NCBI GenBank assembly: GCA_002238415.1
Contig: MPMI01000019.1
Span: 39,192 to 103,191, forward strand
DNA length: 64,000 bases
From: Desulfurellaceae bacterium bin18
GTDB taxonomy: Bacteria > Desulfobacterota > Binatia > Bin18
Direction of reading: 5' to 3'
The number at the start of each line of letters is the position of its first letter. Position 1 is the stretch's first letter. This document shows positions 1 to 9,616 of the stretch, one piece after another. Both the position numbers and the translations under genes were made by a program. The notes under the pieces were generated by a model that saw only the letters and a program-made list of their open reading frames with translations, was not told the origin of the DNA and did no database searches.

Positions 1-1
1 C

Positions 2-337
2 GAAGCCTTGATTTTTGGCGCGAAGGCCGGGCTGGACCTGAAGAAAATGCAGCACGCCATTCAGGGTGGAGCCGCAGGTTCGTGGCAACTCTCGAACCTC
101 GCCCCCCGTGTTCTGGAGCGAGACTTTGCCCCTGGTTTTATGGTCAAGCTCCAGCAAAAAGACCTGCGGCTCGTGCTGCAAGAGGCCGACCGTTTGAAAC
201 TACCCCTGCCCGCCACAGGCCTCGTCCATCATCTCTTTCATGCCCTTGAGAGCCGGGGAGGCGGAGACGAGGGAACACAGGCATTAGTCAAGGTCTTGGA
301 ACAGCTCGGTGGAGTTGAGGTGAAACAAGAGAACTAA
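2..337 (+). CDS. Beta-hydroxyacid dehydrogenase, C-terminal part (3-hydroxyisobutyrate dehydrogenase family), truncated by window edge
   Basis: The reading frame is open from base 2 and ends at TAA 335-337, so only the last ~111 residues are visible. The segment GGAAGSWQLSN, followed by DFAPGF and a KDL about ten residues later, matches the all-helical C-terminal domain of the 3-hydroxyisobutyrate dehydrogenase/2-hydroxy-3-oxopropionate reductase family. That domain closes the active site; the Lys in FGAKAGLD lies where the family has its catalytic Lys. The N-terminal Rossmann domain lies outside the window, so NAD versus NADP use and the substrate cannot be judged. It converges on the next gene, with a hairpin between. 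Confidence 0.8.
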   Translation, partial: EALIFGAKAGLDLKKMQHAIQGGAAGSWQLSNLAPRVLERDFAPGFMVKLQQKDLRLVLQEADRLKLPLPATGLVHHLFHALESRGGGDEGTQALVKVLEQLGGVEVKQEN

Positions 338-360
338 GCAAAAAGAGAGCGAAGCCAGCC

Positions 361-407
361 AGGGAAGAGTAGAGCGATAGCTGAAATGGCCCGCCCTACT
401 CTTCCCT
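361..407. terminator. Hairpin between convergent genes
   Basis: Twelve-base perfect arms AGGGAAGAGTAG (361-372) and CTACTCTTCCCT (396-407) enclose a 23-base loop. It sits in the 79 bp between two convergent genes, the usual place for a bidirectional terminator. There is no long T run on either side, so termination strength is uncertain. Confidence 0.5.
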
Positions 408-416
408 TTGCACAGC

Positions 417-737
417 TTAACCTTGGGACAAAGTCTTCAAATCTTCGGCCCAGTTTTCGTACGGACGCAGGGGCAGGATTTCTACATCTGAGACAATATG
501 CGCGTAACCGAGATTCCAGATCGGCAGTCCATTGATCGCTTGGTCAAGCATATCGCCTGACTCAACATCCATAACCACCACCACTTCGGGTTTACCCGCA
601 ACCTTCCAAATCCCCCGAATAACGCCGGCTTCCTTCGCTCCCAGGGCAGCTTCGGACTCCTTCCGCCAAACGGTATAAAAGTCTTTGTTCGACATATCGG
701 CAGGTTTGTTAATCCTCGCCTTGAACATCAGCAGCAT
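417..737 (-). CDS. Muconolactone delta-isomerase-like small protein
   Basis: This 106-residue protein resembles the muconolactone isomerase fold: an MLLMFKARI beta strand at the start, a helix around residues 15-30, then VVVVMDVESGDMLDQAINGLP and a C-terminal WNLGYAHIVSDVEILPL segment. Family members are small ferredoxin-like oligomers, and the founding member isomerises muconolactone in the beta-ketoadipate pathway. No other genes of that pathway are nearby, so the substrate is unknown. The start at 737 is chosen because GAAAGGAGA lies just upstream; a longer reading frame to 839 has no such site and an atypical N-terminus. Confidence 0.7.
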   Translation of the reverse strand: MLLMFKARINKPADMSNKDFYTVWRKESEAALGAKEAGVIRGIWKVAGKPEVVVVMDVESGDMLDQAINGLPIWNLGYAHIVSDVEILPLRPYENWAEDLKTLSQG

Positions 738-883
738 AACGGTCTCCTTTCTGTCGTGCACAATACGCTGACACGACCTATACCGACCTGCTCCGCGTTC
801 GTCAAATATATCTCGCCCAACGCTCTCACATGAGCCCATATTTTCTGCGAACGGTGGAAAAGTGAAGGGGGATCAGGTATGGT

Positions 884-2704
884 GTGTATATCCTGATGGC
901 AACAATATCTAGTGCGTTCTGGGCTCCCCCCCTACAAGGGGAGGTAGCCCACCACACGCCAAGCGAGAAAATTCTGGCACGGCTGCGCTGGCTCGCCTTG
1001 GGGGTCGGAGCAGGGTTGCTCTGGTTCAATCCGCCCGTCCTCTACCAAGCCGCCGCGCCATACTGTCTTCTTGGTAGCGCCCTGTACTGTTTCTTCGGTC
1101 AATATTTTGCCTACCGTCACTATAAAGGGACGCCGCTGCCCTTTCCCATCGGGCTGAGTGACGTGGTCTTTGCTGCTGTGCTGTGTGGAGTCAGCGGCGG
1201 GCTGTTGAGCCCGTTGTCCGTCTATTTATATGGACTCACCCTGATCGCAACGCTCCGCTTTGGCTGGCAGGCGGGCTTTGGTATGGCACTCGTTGCGAGT
1301 CTCGCCTCCGTTCTGCTGCTCTTCCTTGCTCCACCCTCATCCGCCTCAATCCCGGAACTCTACCCCAGCCTCGCCCTGCGCTGTACCCTGCTGCTTGGCA
1401 TTGCCGGTCTGGCCGGTCTTTTTTCTGCACAGCACCTCTCGCAGGATAACGCTCCGAAGACGATTCCAAACTCCCTGCAGGCCAATCCAATCGAGACCCT
1501 TCAAGAGAAACTCGCGCTCTTGGAAATTGACCCTCTCCTCCAACAGCTTGTCAATGAAGTGTTACGGCGTATTCCCTGCCGCGGTGTGTGCGTTATCCTC
1601 CTCGACCCCGACACCCGCGCTTGCGTCAAGGTCAAAACGGCGGGAACTTTTCCGACGCTTACACCTTCTATCTGGGATCATTCCTTTGCTGCAGAGGGCG
1701 CTCTGCAGGTAGCGCTTACCCTTGGGCTCAGAGTCCTCAATACCTCGCAGGATATTTATGCTCGTTTGCAAGCGCTGTCTGAAAAAGAACTGGCCCAGCG
1801 CCATCTCCTCATCCATCAACTTGGCAATGATTCGTTACTCGGCTGCTTTCTCTTGTCGGATAGAAAGCATCGTGAAGGCTTTCGTCCTCAAGACAGCAAG
1901 GTCCTGGCGGATATTGCGCAGTATGCGCTCCCTGCCGTGCAGCGGGCCTACACACTTGCTGAGGCCCACCGGTCGGTGACGGAGCTACGCGGCCTCCTCC
2001 ACACCGTGCTCAATGCGCAAGAAGAAGAACGCCAGCGTATTGTCAGCGAATGGCATCACCAGATAGGAGAACGACTCTTTCGTGTCTTCCAGGATTTTCA
2101 CGGCTTTCAGGAATTCGTCCTGCAACATGCTCCGGCAGGTCGTGAGCGTTTTACCAAACTGGCCTCTGAGTTGGATACAATTTCCGTGCTCGTCCGCCAG
2201 TTTACCAACGGATTGTTGCCCCCCGTGCTCGAAGACTTCGGTCTTGTCCAGGCACTCCGTGCCTATGTAACCGACCTGCAGGAGCAGGAGCCATTTGAGG
2301 TCGTCATGCAGGCGGATGACGGGGACCGGTCCCTGCCGACCCAAACCAGTCGGACGCTTTTTCGTATTACCCAAGAAGCCCTCCACAATGTCCAGCGGCA
2401 TGCCAAGGCCAACCGGGTGCAGATTGCTCTGACCTTCGAGCAGCAGGGTGTGTCGCTCATGATTAAAGACGATGGACAGGGTTTTCAGCCGGAGCAGTCC
2501 CTTCCCGGCCATTACGGTCTGCTCTACATGCGAGAGCAGGCGGTCTCCTGTGGCGGACGTTTCTCAGTGCAAAGCCAGCACGGTCGCGGCACCGAGGTGC
2601 GGGTAGAACTCCCTATCACGGAAGACCCTGCCCCTGCACCTGACACAAACGCGGAGAGCTTTCCGCCGGCACCACCCGCCTCCTCACCCGTGTCCGAGTC
2701 GTAA
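884..2704 (+). CDS. Membrane sensor histidine kinase (NarL-type, HisKA_3)
   Basis: A 606-residue sensor kinase that starts at GTG 884. Residues ~35-185 hold about five hydrophobic segments (for example the one ending FGQYFAYRHYK, and LYLYGLTLIATL). A GAF-like region follows (~210-350). The dimerisation box EEERQRIVSEWHHQIGERL (~385) contains the phospho-acceptor His. The HATPase domain has N-box ITQEALHNVQRHAKA, G1 box DDGQGF and G2 box GHYGLLYMREQA. In this family the acceptor His is usually followed by Asp or Glu; here it is His. The C-terminus is Pro-rich. No response regulator gene is adjacent, so this is an orphan kinase whose signal is unknown. Confidence 0.85.
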   Translation: MYILMATISSAFWAPPLQGEVAHHTPSEKILARLRWLALGVGAGLLWFNPPVLYQAAAPYCLLGSALYCFFGQYFAYRHYKGTPLPFPIGLSDVVFAAVLCGVSGGLLSPLSVYLYGLTLIATLRFGWQAGFGMALVASLASVLLLFLAPPSSASIPELYPSLALRCTLLLGIAGLAGLFSAQHLSQDNAPKTIPNSLQANPIETLQEKLALLEIDPLLQQLVNEVLRRIPCRGVCVILLDPDTRACVKVKTAGTFPTLTPSIWDHSFAAEGALQVALTLGLRVLNTSQDIYARLQALSEKELAQRHLLIHQLGNDSLLGCFLLSDRKHREGFRPQDSKVLADIAQYALPAVQRAYTLAEAHRSVTELRGLLHTVLNAQEEERQRIVSEWHHQIGERLFRVFQDFHGFQEFVLQHAPAGRERFTKLASELDTISVLVRQFTNGLLPPVLEDFGLVQALRAYVTDLQEQEPFEVVMQADDGDRSLPTQTSRTLFRITQEALHNVQRHAKANRVQIALTFEQQGVSLMIKDDGQGFQPEQSLPGHYGLLYMREQAVSCGGRFSVQSQHGRGTEVRVELPITEDPAPAPDTNAESFPPAPPASSPVSES

Positions 2705-2837
2705 TCGCACCCACGTTGTCGCGACCCTGGCTTCACCGGAACGTGCCTGCTCCGTATTGAGCTTCACATTCTTTGGCAGACCCGATAGCATAGCGGCCCA
2801 GGCACGTTGCCGTCTCGACCATACGGGAGTTTGTCAC

Positions 2838-3968
2838 ATGAAGTTTCACCTTTTCATCTATGCCACCCTAGGCCGTCGTCACGAACTCGAAGCCGGCATG
2901 GCGGGCAAGCGGCCCGAACTCTACCAACGCATGCTCGGTGAAGTGGCGGAGTATGCCCAGTTTGCGGACGAGGTGGGCTACGCCGGCTTTGGGCATCCCG
3001 AACATCATCTGCAAATCGAAGGCTTTGAAGCCAGCAACGAGCCAGGCTTGTTGTCCATGTGGATTGGTCAACATAGCAAAAAGCTCCGCGTAAACATGGT
3101 GGGCTGGGTTGCGCCAACGCATAATCCTGTCCGCACCGCAGAGTATATTGCGACCCTCGACCACATGCTCAAAGGCCGTTTGGCAGTCGGCATGGTGCGG
3201 GGCTATCAGGCGCGCTGGGTGCATAATTTTCGCATCCGTCCCGACCTAAACGCGGTCGGCGACTGGAATCGCAATTCGGAAGACGACAATATGAACCGCG
3301 AATATTTTCGTGAGTTCGTCGAAGTAGTGCTCACCGCTTTGAAAGAAGATACCTTCAGCTATCAGGGCAAATACTGGACGATTCCACCTGAGGACTTTGT
3401 CAATCCGCACCAGCAAGGGGTGTATACGCAATATGGAACTGGTGTAGATGCGGATATGCGCATCCGCGAGATTGGTATTGCGCCCAAACCATATCAAGAC
3501 CCGCACCCGCCCATCTACGGCGGTTTCACCCATAGTATGCGCACGGCGCTCTTCTGGGCACGCTACGGCGGTAAGCCTATCGTCCTGGCCTCAGACCTCG
3601 ATTTCTGTCAACGGCTGTGGTCCGGCTATCACGAGGAGGCGCTGAAACACGGTCATGATATTCAGCCCGGAGACGAGGCCGCCTGGGGCGGCGCAATGAT
3701 CTGCCATAAAAACACCTCGACGGCGCAGGAGTGGCTGACCGACCCCATGTGGATGTGGGACACTTGGTTTACCCCGTTTGGCCAGGGACATCCTGAGTTA
3801 TTGGTTGGCGACCCGGATACGATTTCTCGTCGTATTGAAGAAGCGAGCAAGAAATTCCCCATCAAAGAGTGCTTTCTCCTCATCCAGCAAGGGATTCATG
3901 AGCGTGAACAGGTGCTCAGTTCGCTTGACCTGTTCGCCAACAAAGTCATGCCTCGCTTTGCCGATTAG
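2838..3968 (+). CDS. LLM-class flavin-dependent monooxygenase (luciferase-like)
   Basis: A 376-residue TIM-barrel protein of the bacterial luciferase superfamily. Features include the N-terminal strand MKFHLFIYATLG, GFGHPEHHL (~55), the conserved block LDHMLKGRLAVGMVRGYQARW (~115) and a C-terminal GDPDTISRRIEEASKKF. These enzymes oxidise organic substrates with O2 and reduced FMN supplied by a separate reductase. The start at ATG 2838 is preferred, with GGGAG about 9 bases upstream; the frame extends further 5' but without homology. It is the same subfamily as the protein at 53384-54598. Substrate not predictable. Confidence 0.88.
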   Translation: MKFHLFIYATLGRRHELEAGMAGKRPELYQRMLGEVAEYAQFADEVGYAGFGHPEHHLQIEGFEASNEPGLLSMWIGQHSKKLRVNMVGWVAPTHNPVRTAEYIATLDHMLKGRLAVGMVRGYQARWVHNFRIRPDLNAVGDWNRNSEDDNMNREYFREFVEVVLTALKEDTFSYQGKYWTIPPEDFVNPHQQGVYTQYGTGVDADMRIREIGIAPKPYQDPHPPIYGGFTHSMRTALFWARYGGKPIVLASDLDFCQRLWSGYHEEALKHGHDIQPGDEAAWGGAMICHKNTSTAQEWLTDPMWMWDTWFTPFGQGHPELLVGDPDTISRRIEEASKKFPIKECFLLIQQGIHEREQVLSSLDLFANKVMPRFAD

Positions 3969-4049
3969 AGCGCGCATGCTTTCCCAAGGTATCCTCTTTC
4001 ATGCAGCGCGGTCACAGGGGACCGCGCTGCACGCCTGTCCCGGACGCTA

Positions 4050-6086
4050 ATGACTACGACCGTTGGCATCGATATTGGCGGGACATTTACCGATGTCCTG
4101 GTCTATAACGGCAACGGCTCCGTCTTTCGCAAGAAAATCCCGTCCTCGTCCGACCCGGCCGAGAGTCTTCACACGGCTTTTTCTGTCCTCCGTACGCAGC
4201 ATCTGAGCCCAGGCACGCTCCTCTACAGCACGACGCTTGCCACGAATGCCTTACTCCAACACCGCCTGCCGCGTATCGGTCTGCTCATCACCGCGGGCTT
4301 CCGCCATATTTTGGAGTTGAACCAGCCCCAACAAGAGCCAGACGACGGCTCCTCTCCGTCCCTGCCTTCTCGGCCAGTGGTTCCGCTTGAAGACATCCAC
4401 GAGGTGACCGAACGGCTTGATGCCCAGGGAAATGTACACATATCCATTGCCGCAGAAGAGGTACCGGCAATAGCAGCCTGGTGTCATGCCCAAAACCTGA
4501 AGACTCTTGCCATCTCGCTCTTACACAGCGCTCGCAACCCTGAGCCGGAGCGGCGGCTGAGAGCCTTGCTGCTCGCGGAAGATTCCTCTCTACATGTGTT
4601 GCTCTCGTCCGATGTTCTGCCCGAAGCACGCGAATATGAGCGCACCGCGGCCACCTGTCTGAACGCGGCCCTCCAGTCGTTGCTGGGAGCCCATCTCAGT
4701 CGGATAGGGCGCTCCATGCAGGAGGGCGGCCTGCACCAACCGCCGCTGGTCATGCAGTCGTCCGGCGGACTGCACGGCGGAGAGCGTGTCAGTCAGCGGC
4801 CTTTGACAACCGTTTTCTCGGGGCCGAGTGCGGCAGCGGTCGCCATGGCCCGCATTGGAGCCGCCAGCGGATTCTCCAACTTGGTCACGTTTGACATGGG
4901 TGGTACCTCAACTGATATCGCCCTCGTCCGGGCCGGCCAGCCAGTGCTCACCACACACGGCCAAGTCGGCGGACATCCGCTCCGCACACCCATGGTCGAT
5001 ATCACCTCCATTGGGGCGGGCGGCGGCTCCATTGCCCAGGTTGACCCGGATACACGCTGGCGCGTTGGTCCGCTCAGCGCTGGCGCCGATCCCGGTCCGG
5101 GCTGTTATGGCAGAGGCGGAACACAGGTGACTGTCACCGATGCCAACCTCCTCCTGCATCGTCTCCCCCCGTCGCTGCTTGGCGGAGCGCTTCCTCTTTC
5201 ACAGGAAGCGGCTGAAGAAGCGCTCTTTGCATTTGGACAGTCGCGTTGCAAAAGCGCTACAGAAACCGCCCAAGACATCGTCCAATTGGTGAATCACACC
5301 ATGTGTGGAGCCATCCGTCGCGTGTGTACGCAGCGCGGCCTCGATCCTCGGGAGGCGACTCTGATGGCCGGAGGCGGAGCCGGTCCGTTGCACGCCGCCG
5401 ACCTGTCAGCCCTGCTCGGCATATCAACAGTCGTGGTTCCAGCCCAGCCGGGGTTTGCCGCCCCCTTCGGCTTATTCTATGCCGATGTCCGGGAGGATTA
5501 TGCCGCGCCCGCCCCACCCGACGCCACGCTTGATCCCCAGCGGCTGACTCACCTCTTTACGCAGCTCGAACACCAGGCTGAGGCCACCTTGAGTCAGCAA
5601 TCCATACCGGCCGCGCCCAGAAAGTTCAGGCGGTCAGCGGATTTTCACTATGTCGATATGTCAACCCATCTCACTCTCGACATTCCACAGGGCAGGCTCA
5701 CTAGCGATATCCTCCACCAGGCAGTCACCCAGTTTCATCACCAGCACGAGCAGCTCTGCGGCTTTTCTTTTCAGGGACGAAAAGATGTCCACCTGTCCAC
5801 CCTACGGACAACCGCTATTGCCACGCGGCCAAAGCCGGCGCTGCCCACGATCGCCGAACAGACCGGCCCCGTGCAGCCGATAGACACACGCTCAGTCTTC
5901 TTTTTTGAAACGCGCGGTTTTCTGACCTGTCCGGTCTATACACGAACGCACCTCGGGGCCGGGGCTGCCCTCACTGGCCCGGCGGTGGTTGAACAGTACG
6001 ATGCTACCACGCTCATCCCGCCGGACTGCCGAGCCAGAGTCGATCAGTTTGGCACGCTGATTCTGAAGCGCACTATTTCCCAATAG
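4050..6086 (+). CDS. hyuA: Hydantoinase A / 5-oxoprolinase family ATP-dependent subunit (lone HyuA)
   Basis: A 678-residue HyuA-type protein. The N-terminus VGIDIGGTFTDVLVY is the first phosphate-binding loop of the ASKHA fold; YSTTLATNALL, LLITAGFRH and TFDMGGTSTDIALV follow, then SIGAGGGSIA and AGADPGPGCYGRGG. Family members couple ATP hydrolysis to opening of a cyclic amide (hydantoin, oxoproline) or to carboxylation, normally with a HyuB partner. The next gene is a phosphoesterase rather than hyuB, so this copy either shares the downstream HyuB (9617-11644) or works with a remote one. It is about 1.4 kb upstream of a second hyuA. Confidence 0.88.
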   Translation: MTTTVGIDIGGTFTDVLVYNGNGSVFRKKIPSSSDPAESLHTAFSVLRTQHLSPGTLLYSTTLATNALLQHRLPRIGLLITAGFRHILELNQPQQEPDDGSSPSLPSRPVVPLEDIHEVTERLDAQGNVHISIAAEEVPAIAAWCHAQNLKTLAISLLHSARNPEPERRLRALLLAEDSSLHVLLSSDVLPEAREYERTAATCLNAALQSLLGAHLSRIGRSMQEGGLHQPPLVMQSSGGLHGGERVSQRPLTTVFSGPSAAAVAMARIGAASGFSNLVTFDMGGTSTDIALVRAGQPVLTTHGQVGGHPLRTPMVDITSIGAGGGSIAQVDPDTRWRVGPLSAGADPGPGCYGRGGTQVTVTDANLLLHRLPPSLLGGALPLSQEAAEEALFAFGQSRCKSATETAQDIVQLVNHTMCGAIRRVCTQRGLDPREATLMAGGGAGPLHAADLSALLGISTVVVPAQPGFAAPFGLFYADVREDYAAPAPPDATLDPQRLTHLFTQLEHQAEATLSQQSIPAAPRKFRRSADFHYVDMSTHLTLDIPQGRLTSDILHQAVTQFHHQHEQLCGFSFQGRKDVHLSTLRTTAIATRPKPALPTIAEQTGPVQPIDTRSVFFFETRGFLTCPVYTRTHLGAGAALTGPAVVEQYDATTLIPPDCRARVDQFGTLILKRTISQ

Positions 6087-6103
6087 GTTGGATTATTTAT
6101 CTC

Positions 6104-7456
6104 ATGCCCATCCACGCTCGACTCAACACCTTGACCAGCCGTCGCGGACAATGCGTCTGGCATATCTGCCTCAATCTCTTTCTGCTCTTGGCAGCCTGTG
6201 CCATGTGGCAGTGGGTCACCTGGCGGGCGGTATATCTGGTCGCCATGGTTCCGATTGCCATCGTGCCCTTCTCGTATGCCCGGCAACGTTTGCACGCCTA
6301 CTGCCTCAACCTGCTTGGGCCTTCGTCCCTGTCACTCGCGCTCTTCAGCCTAGTCGGGATGATGTTCGATGCCATTATGGCGTTACAGATTCTGACTGCC
6401 CGCTCCGGCGATCCGCTGCCGTTCTTGCACACGCCTGGTATCTCCTGGATCGGCGCTCTTTGGTATAGCGCCTACGGCATCCTCGTGTTTGGTTATGCCG
6501 GCCTGGGCATTCTCCGGGGCTTGATCCAATTGATGCGGCGCGGGAGCGCGTGGTGCGTACGGCACCAGTCCCGGCACGCCCGACACGAGAGCCTCCCCTC
6601 CCCCGAGCGGCGTCAATTCATGCAGCAGCTCGGCCTGCTGGGCGCGGGAGCGCCGTTTTTCTTTTCGCTGTCGAGCGTCAAACTTACCTATGATTTCCAG
6701 GTCGAGGAACGAGACTTGGTTCTGCCCGCCTGGCCTACAGCGCTCGACGGGCTGCGGGTCGCCCATTTGTCGGACATCCATGTTGGTGGAGAAATGGACC
6801 GTCCCAAGCTGCTCCACGTTGCCGCGCTGACAAATGAAGCCAAACCCGACATCGTGCTGCATACCGGAGACTTTCTGACGCATCGGACCGGCGATTTTGA
6901 CCTGCCGCTGTACGAGGCGCTGGCCCGGATCAACGCGCCGTACGGCCAGTGGGCCTGCTTGGGCAACCATGACTTCGACGCTCCTGACCGCCTCGTCCGG
7001 TATTTGCGTCAGTCCGGCGTAACCACCTTACGCAATCGCCTGACGACGCTCTCGATTGATGGACAGCCCCTGGAGCTCGCCGGCCTGGATTTTCTCTTCC
7101 AGCGTTTTGATCGTGCTGAGCTCTACCACCGCCTCATCGGTTCCTGGGGTCCACGGCAGCCGGTTCCGCGCATTCTGCTCAACCACGACCCGCGCGCCTT
7201 TGTTGCCCTGCCAACGCGCTGTGCCGACCTGGTATTGTCCGGCCATACCCATGGCGGACACGCCGGCATTCAATTGGGAAAAGACCGGGCAGTGAGTGTT
7301 GTCGGCCTGCTCGGTATTCCTGACCAAGGGCTGTATCGTCGTGCGGATATGCAGATGTTTGTCACGCGCTGTGTTGGATTCTACGGCTACCCTATGCGGC
7401 TGGGGATTCCGCCGGAGATCTCAATTGTGACGCTCCGTTCAGCGCAGAAGACGTAA
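6104..7456 (+). CDS. Membrane-anchored metallophosphoesterase (YkuE/calcineurin-like)
   Basis: A 450-residue protein with about four hydrophobic N-terminal segments (residues ~20-150), then a twin-arginine-like RRQFMQQLGLLGAGAP (~168) and a calcineurin-like phosphoesterase domain. Metal-binding motifs are in order: LSDIHVGG (~223), LHTGDFLT (~250), GNHDFD (~288), LLNHDP (~361) and SGHTHGG (~381). This matches membrane phosphoesterases related to B. subtilis YkuE, which act on lipid or nucleotide phosphates outside the cytoplasm. It lies 17 bases after hyuA and 66 before the next hyuA, apparently co-transcribed; why it splits the hydantoinase genes is not obvious. Confidence 0.85.
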   Translation: MPIHARLNTLTSRRGQCVWHICLNLFLLLAACAMWQWVTWRAVYLVAMVPIAIVPFSYARQRLHAYCLNLLGPSSLSLALFSLVGMMFDAIMALQILTARSGDPLPFLHTPGISWIGALWYSAYGILVFGYAGLGILRGLIQLMRRGSAWCVRHQSRHARHESLPSPERRQFMQQLGLLGAGAPFFFSLSSVKLTYDFQVEERDLVLPAWPTALDGLRVAHLSDIHVGGEMDRPKLLHVAALTNEAKPDIVLHTGDFLTHRTGDFDLPLYEALARINAPYGQWACLGNHDFDAPDRLVRYLRQSGVTTLRNRLTTLSIDGQPLELAGLDFLFQRFDRAELYHRLIGSWGPRQPVPRILLNHDPRAFVALPTRCADLVLSGHTHGGHAGIQLGKDRAVSVVGLLGIPDQGLYRRADMQMFVTRCVGFYGYPMRLGIPPEISIVTLRSAQKT

Positions 7457-7522
7457 CCGATAGTCGTTTTTCTGTAGACAGGTCCGGCCAGGCACCCTAC
7501 ATTAGTCTGAAGGAGGGACAGT

Positions 7523-9586
7523 ATGACCTGGCGGTTAGCGGTAGATATTGGTGGGACGTTTACTGATGTTGTTGCGCTCGAAGAGACCAGCGGGACCCTG
7601 CATCTGGCAAAGGTGCGCAGCACGCCGGACGACCCAGCCCAGGGCTTTGTGAACGGTCTTGAGCACATCACGCAGTACGGGGAAATCGCGGCTCACGAGG
7701 TGAACGCGGTCTTTCATGGTACGACCGTTGCCACTAACGCCATCCTGGAGCGTAAGTATTCAGAGCTTGGTCTGATCATCACCGCCGGCTACCGGGAAGC
7801 CCTGGAGTGCGCACGCCAGACCGTCCCCGGAGAATTTGGAGATATCACCTGGTGGATTAAACCGCCGCGGGTGGTGCCGCTCGAACGCATCCGTGAAATC
7901 AACGCCCGGATGGATGTCCGGGGCATGGTCATACAGGAACTGGACCGGGACGAGGTAGCGGCCATTGCCCAAGACTTCAAAGCCCGCGGCATTCAGGCCG
8001 TGGCCGTTTCATTATTGCACTCCTACCGCAACCCGGCGCACGAGGAGGAAGTCCGGCACATTATTCACGAAGTGTATCCGGACTGTTTAATTTCCATCTC
8101 GTCAGACATCCTCCGCGAATATCGCGAGTACGAACGGACCAATACGACCTGCCTGAACACCGCCCTGATGCCCCTCCTGTCTGCGTATCACACCCGGATT
8201 GAACAGCACTTACGCGAACAGGACATCAAGGCGCCGTTTTACATCATGCGCTCAAGCGGCGGACTGGCCCAGGCCCAGGAGGTCGCCCGTTTGCCGATTG
8301 CCGCGGCCCTCTCCGGCCCGGCGGCGGGCGTGATTGCCGCTACCCATTTTGGCACGCTGAGCGGCAGCCAGGACATTATTACTTTTGATATGGGTGGCAC
8401 CTCGGCGGACATTTGCCTGGTCGAAGGCGGCCAGCCTCGCATGCTCACCGAAGGCAAGGTCGATATCTATGACCTCAAAACGCCCATGATCGAGTTGCAT
8501 ACGGTTGGGGCCGGCGGCGGGTCGATTGCCTGGCTGGCGGGCGGGCGGAGCCTGAAAGTGGGCCCGGACAGCGCGGGCGCGAATCCGGGACCGGCCTGCT
8601 ACGATCGAGGCGGTACTCAGCCGACGGTAACGGACGCCAATTTGGTGCTGGGACGTATCACACCGACCATCGCCGGGGGCAGTGTCTCCCTGAATCTCGA
8701 TCAGGCGACCCAGGTTGTTGCCGCACTTGCCGCGGGCCTCAAACTCGATACCATCGCTGCGGCAGAGGGCATTTTGCGCATTGCCGTTGAAAATATTGCC
8801 GCCGGCATTCGGACCGTTTCGGTGAAGCGCGGGCGCGACCCGCGCAGCTATGCCCTGGTTGCGTTTGGCGGGGCAGGACCGCTCCACGCCTGTTATCTTG
8901 CCGACTGGCTCGGCATGCAGCACGTCATTATCCCGCCCAACCCAGGCGTGACTTCGGCCTACGGCTTATTATTGACTGATGTGCGCGTGGACCTGGTGCA
9001 TACGGATGTCCAGCGTGAGGACCGCCTGGACGTAGATCGTATTACGGCCGAAATTCAGGACCTCGAACGCCGTGTGACCGCCCGTCTGGAGGATGAAGGT
9101 TTGCTTACTCACGAGACCCGTCTCGACCATTTTGTAGACATGCGGTACGCCGGCCAAGCCTACGAGATTCGGGTTCCCCTCGCGATTGATCCGGCCACAC
9201 CGGACATCCACACCCATATTCAGCGCGCCATCGTCGCTTTTCACGCCAGCCATAAGGACCGCTACGGCTATTCCTATGCGGGCAAGGAACTGGTCGAGTT
9301 GGTCAACGTGGGTGTCACTGGGTTGGGGCTGCTCACACGCCCCCACGTGCCGCAAGCACAACCGGCAGGCAAGAGTCCGGAGCACGCCCGGACGGGTCAG
9401 ACCGCGGTCTATTTCTCCAAAAGCACGCTGGATACTCCGGTGTATGATCGGTCGGCCTTGCAAACGGGTAACGAACTGAGCGGCCCGGCCATCATCCAGC
9501 AGTACGACGCCACCACGGTTGTGGAGCCGGGCTGGAGCGGCCGAGTGGACCAGTGGGGGACGCTCCGGCTTGAGCGCACGCACTAA
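7523..9586 (+). CDS. hyuA: Hydantoinase A / oxoprolinase family ATP-dependent subunit (HyuA-2)
   Basis: A 687-residue HyuA homologue with WRLAVDIGGTFTDVVAL at the start, HGTTVATNAILE (~72), LIITAGYREALE, ITFDMGGTSADICLVEGG (~290) and GAGGGSIAWL. GGAGPLHACYLADWLGM (~450) marks the second half of the ASKHA fold. The C-terminal domain contains the family-typical ends GPAIIQQYDATTVVEPGW and a closing DQWGTLRL. It lies 31 bases upstream of hyuB at 9617, the classic two-subunit arrangement. GGAGG at 7511 precedes the ATG. The likely activity is ATP-dependent amide-ring opening; the substrate is unknown. Confidence 0.9.
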   Translation: MTWRLAVDIGGTFTDVVALEETSGTLHLAKVRSTPDDPAQGFVNGLEHITQYGEIAAHEVNAVFHGTTVATNAILERKYSELGLIITAGYREALECARQTVPGEFGDITWWIKPPRVVPLERIREINARMDVRGMVIQELDRDEVAAIAQDFKARGIQAVAVSLLHSYRNPAHEEEVRHIIHEVYPDCLISISSDILREYREYERTNTTCLNTALMPLLSAYHTRIEQHLREQDIKAPFYIMRSSGGLAQAQEVARLPIAAALSGPAAGVIAATHFGTLSGSQDIITFDMGGTSADICLVEGGQPRMLTEGKVDIYDLKTPMIELHTVGAGGGSIAWLAGGRSLKVGPDSAGANPGPACYDRGGTQPTVTDANLVLGRITPTIAGGSVSLNLDQATQVVAALAAGLKLDTIAAAEGILRIAVENIAAGIRTVSVKRGRDPRSYALVAFGGAGPLHACYLADWLGMQHVIIPPNPGVTSAYGLLLTDVRVDLVHTDVQREDRLDVDRITAEIQDLERRVTARLEDEGLLTHETRLDHFVDMRYAGQAYEIRVPLAIDPATPDIHTHIQRAIVAFHASHKDRYGYSYAGKELVELVNVGVTGLGLLTRPHVPQAQPAGKSPEHARTGQTAVYFSKSTLDTPVYDRSALQTGNELSGPAIIQQYDATTVVEPGWSGRVDQWGTLRLERTH

Positions 9587-9616
9587 AGAAATACAGTCTG
9601 GATACGGAGTGTCAGC

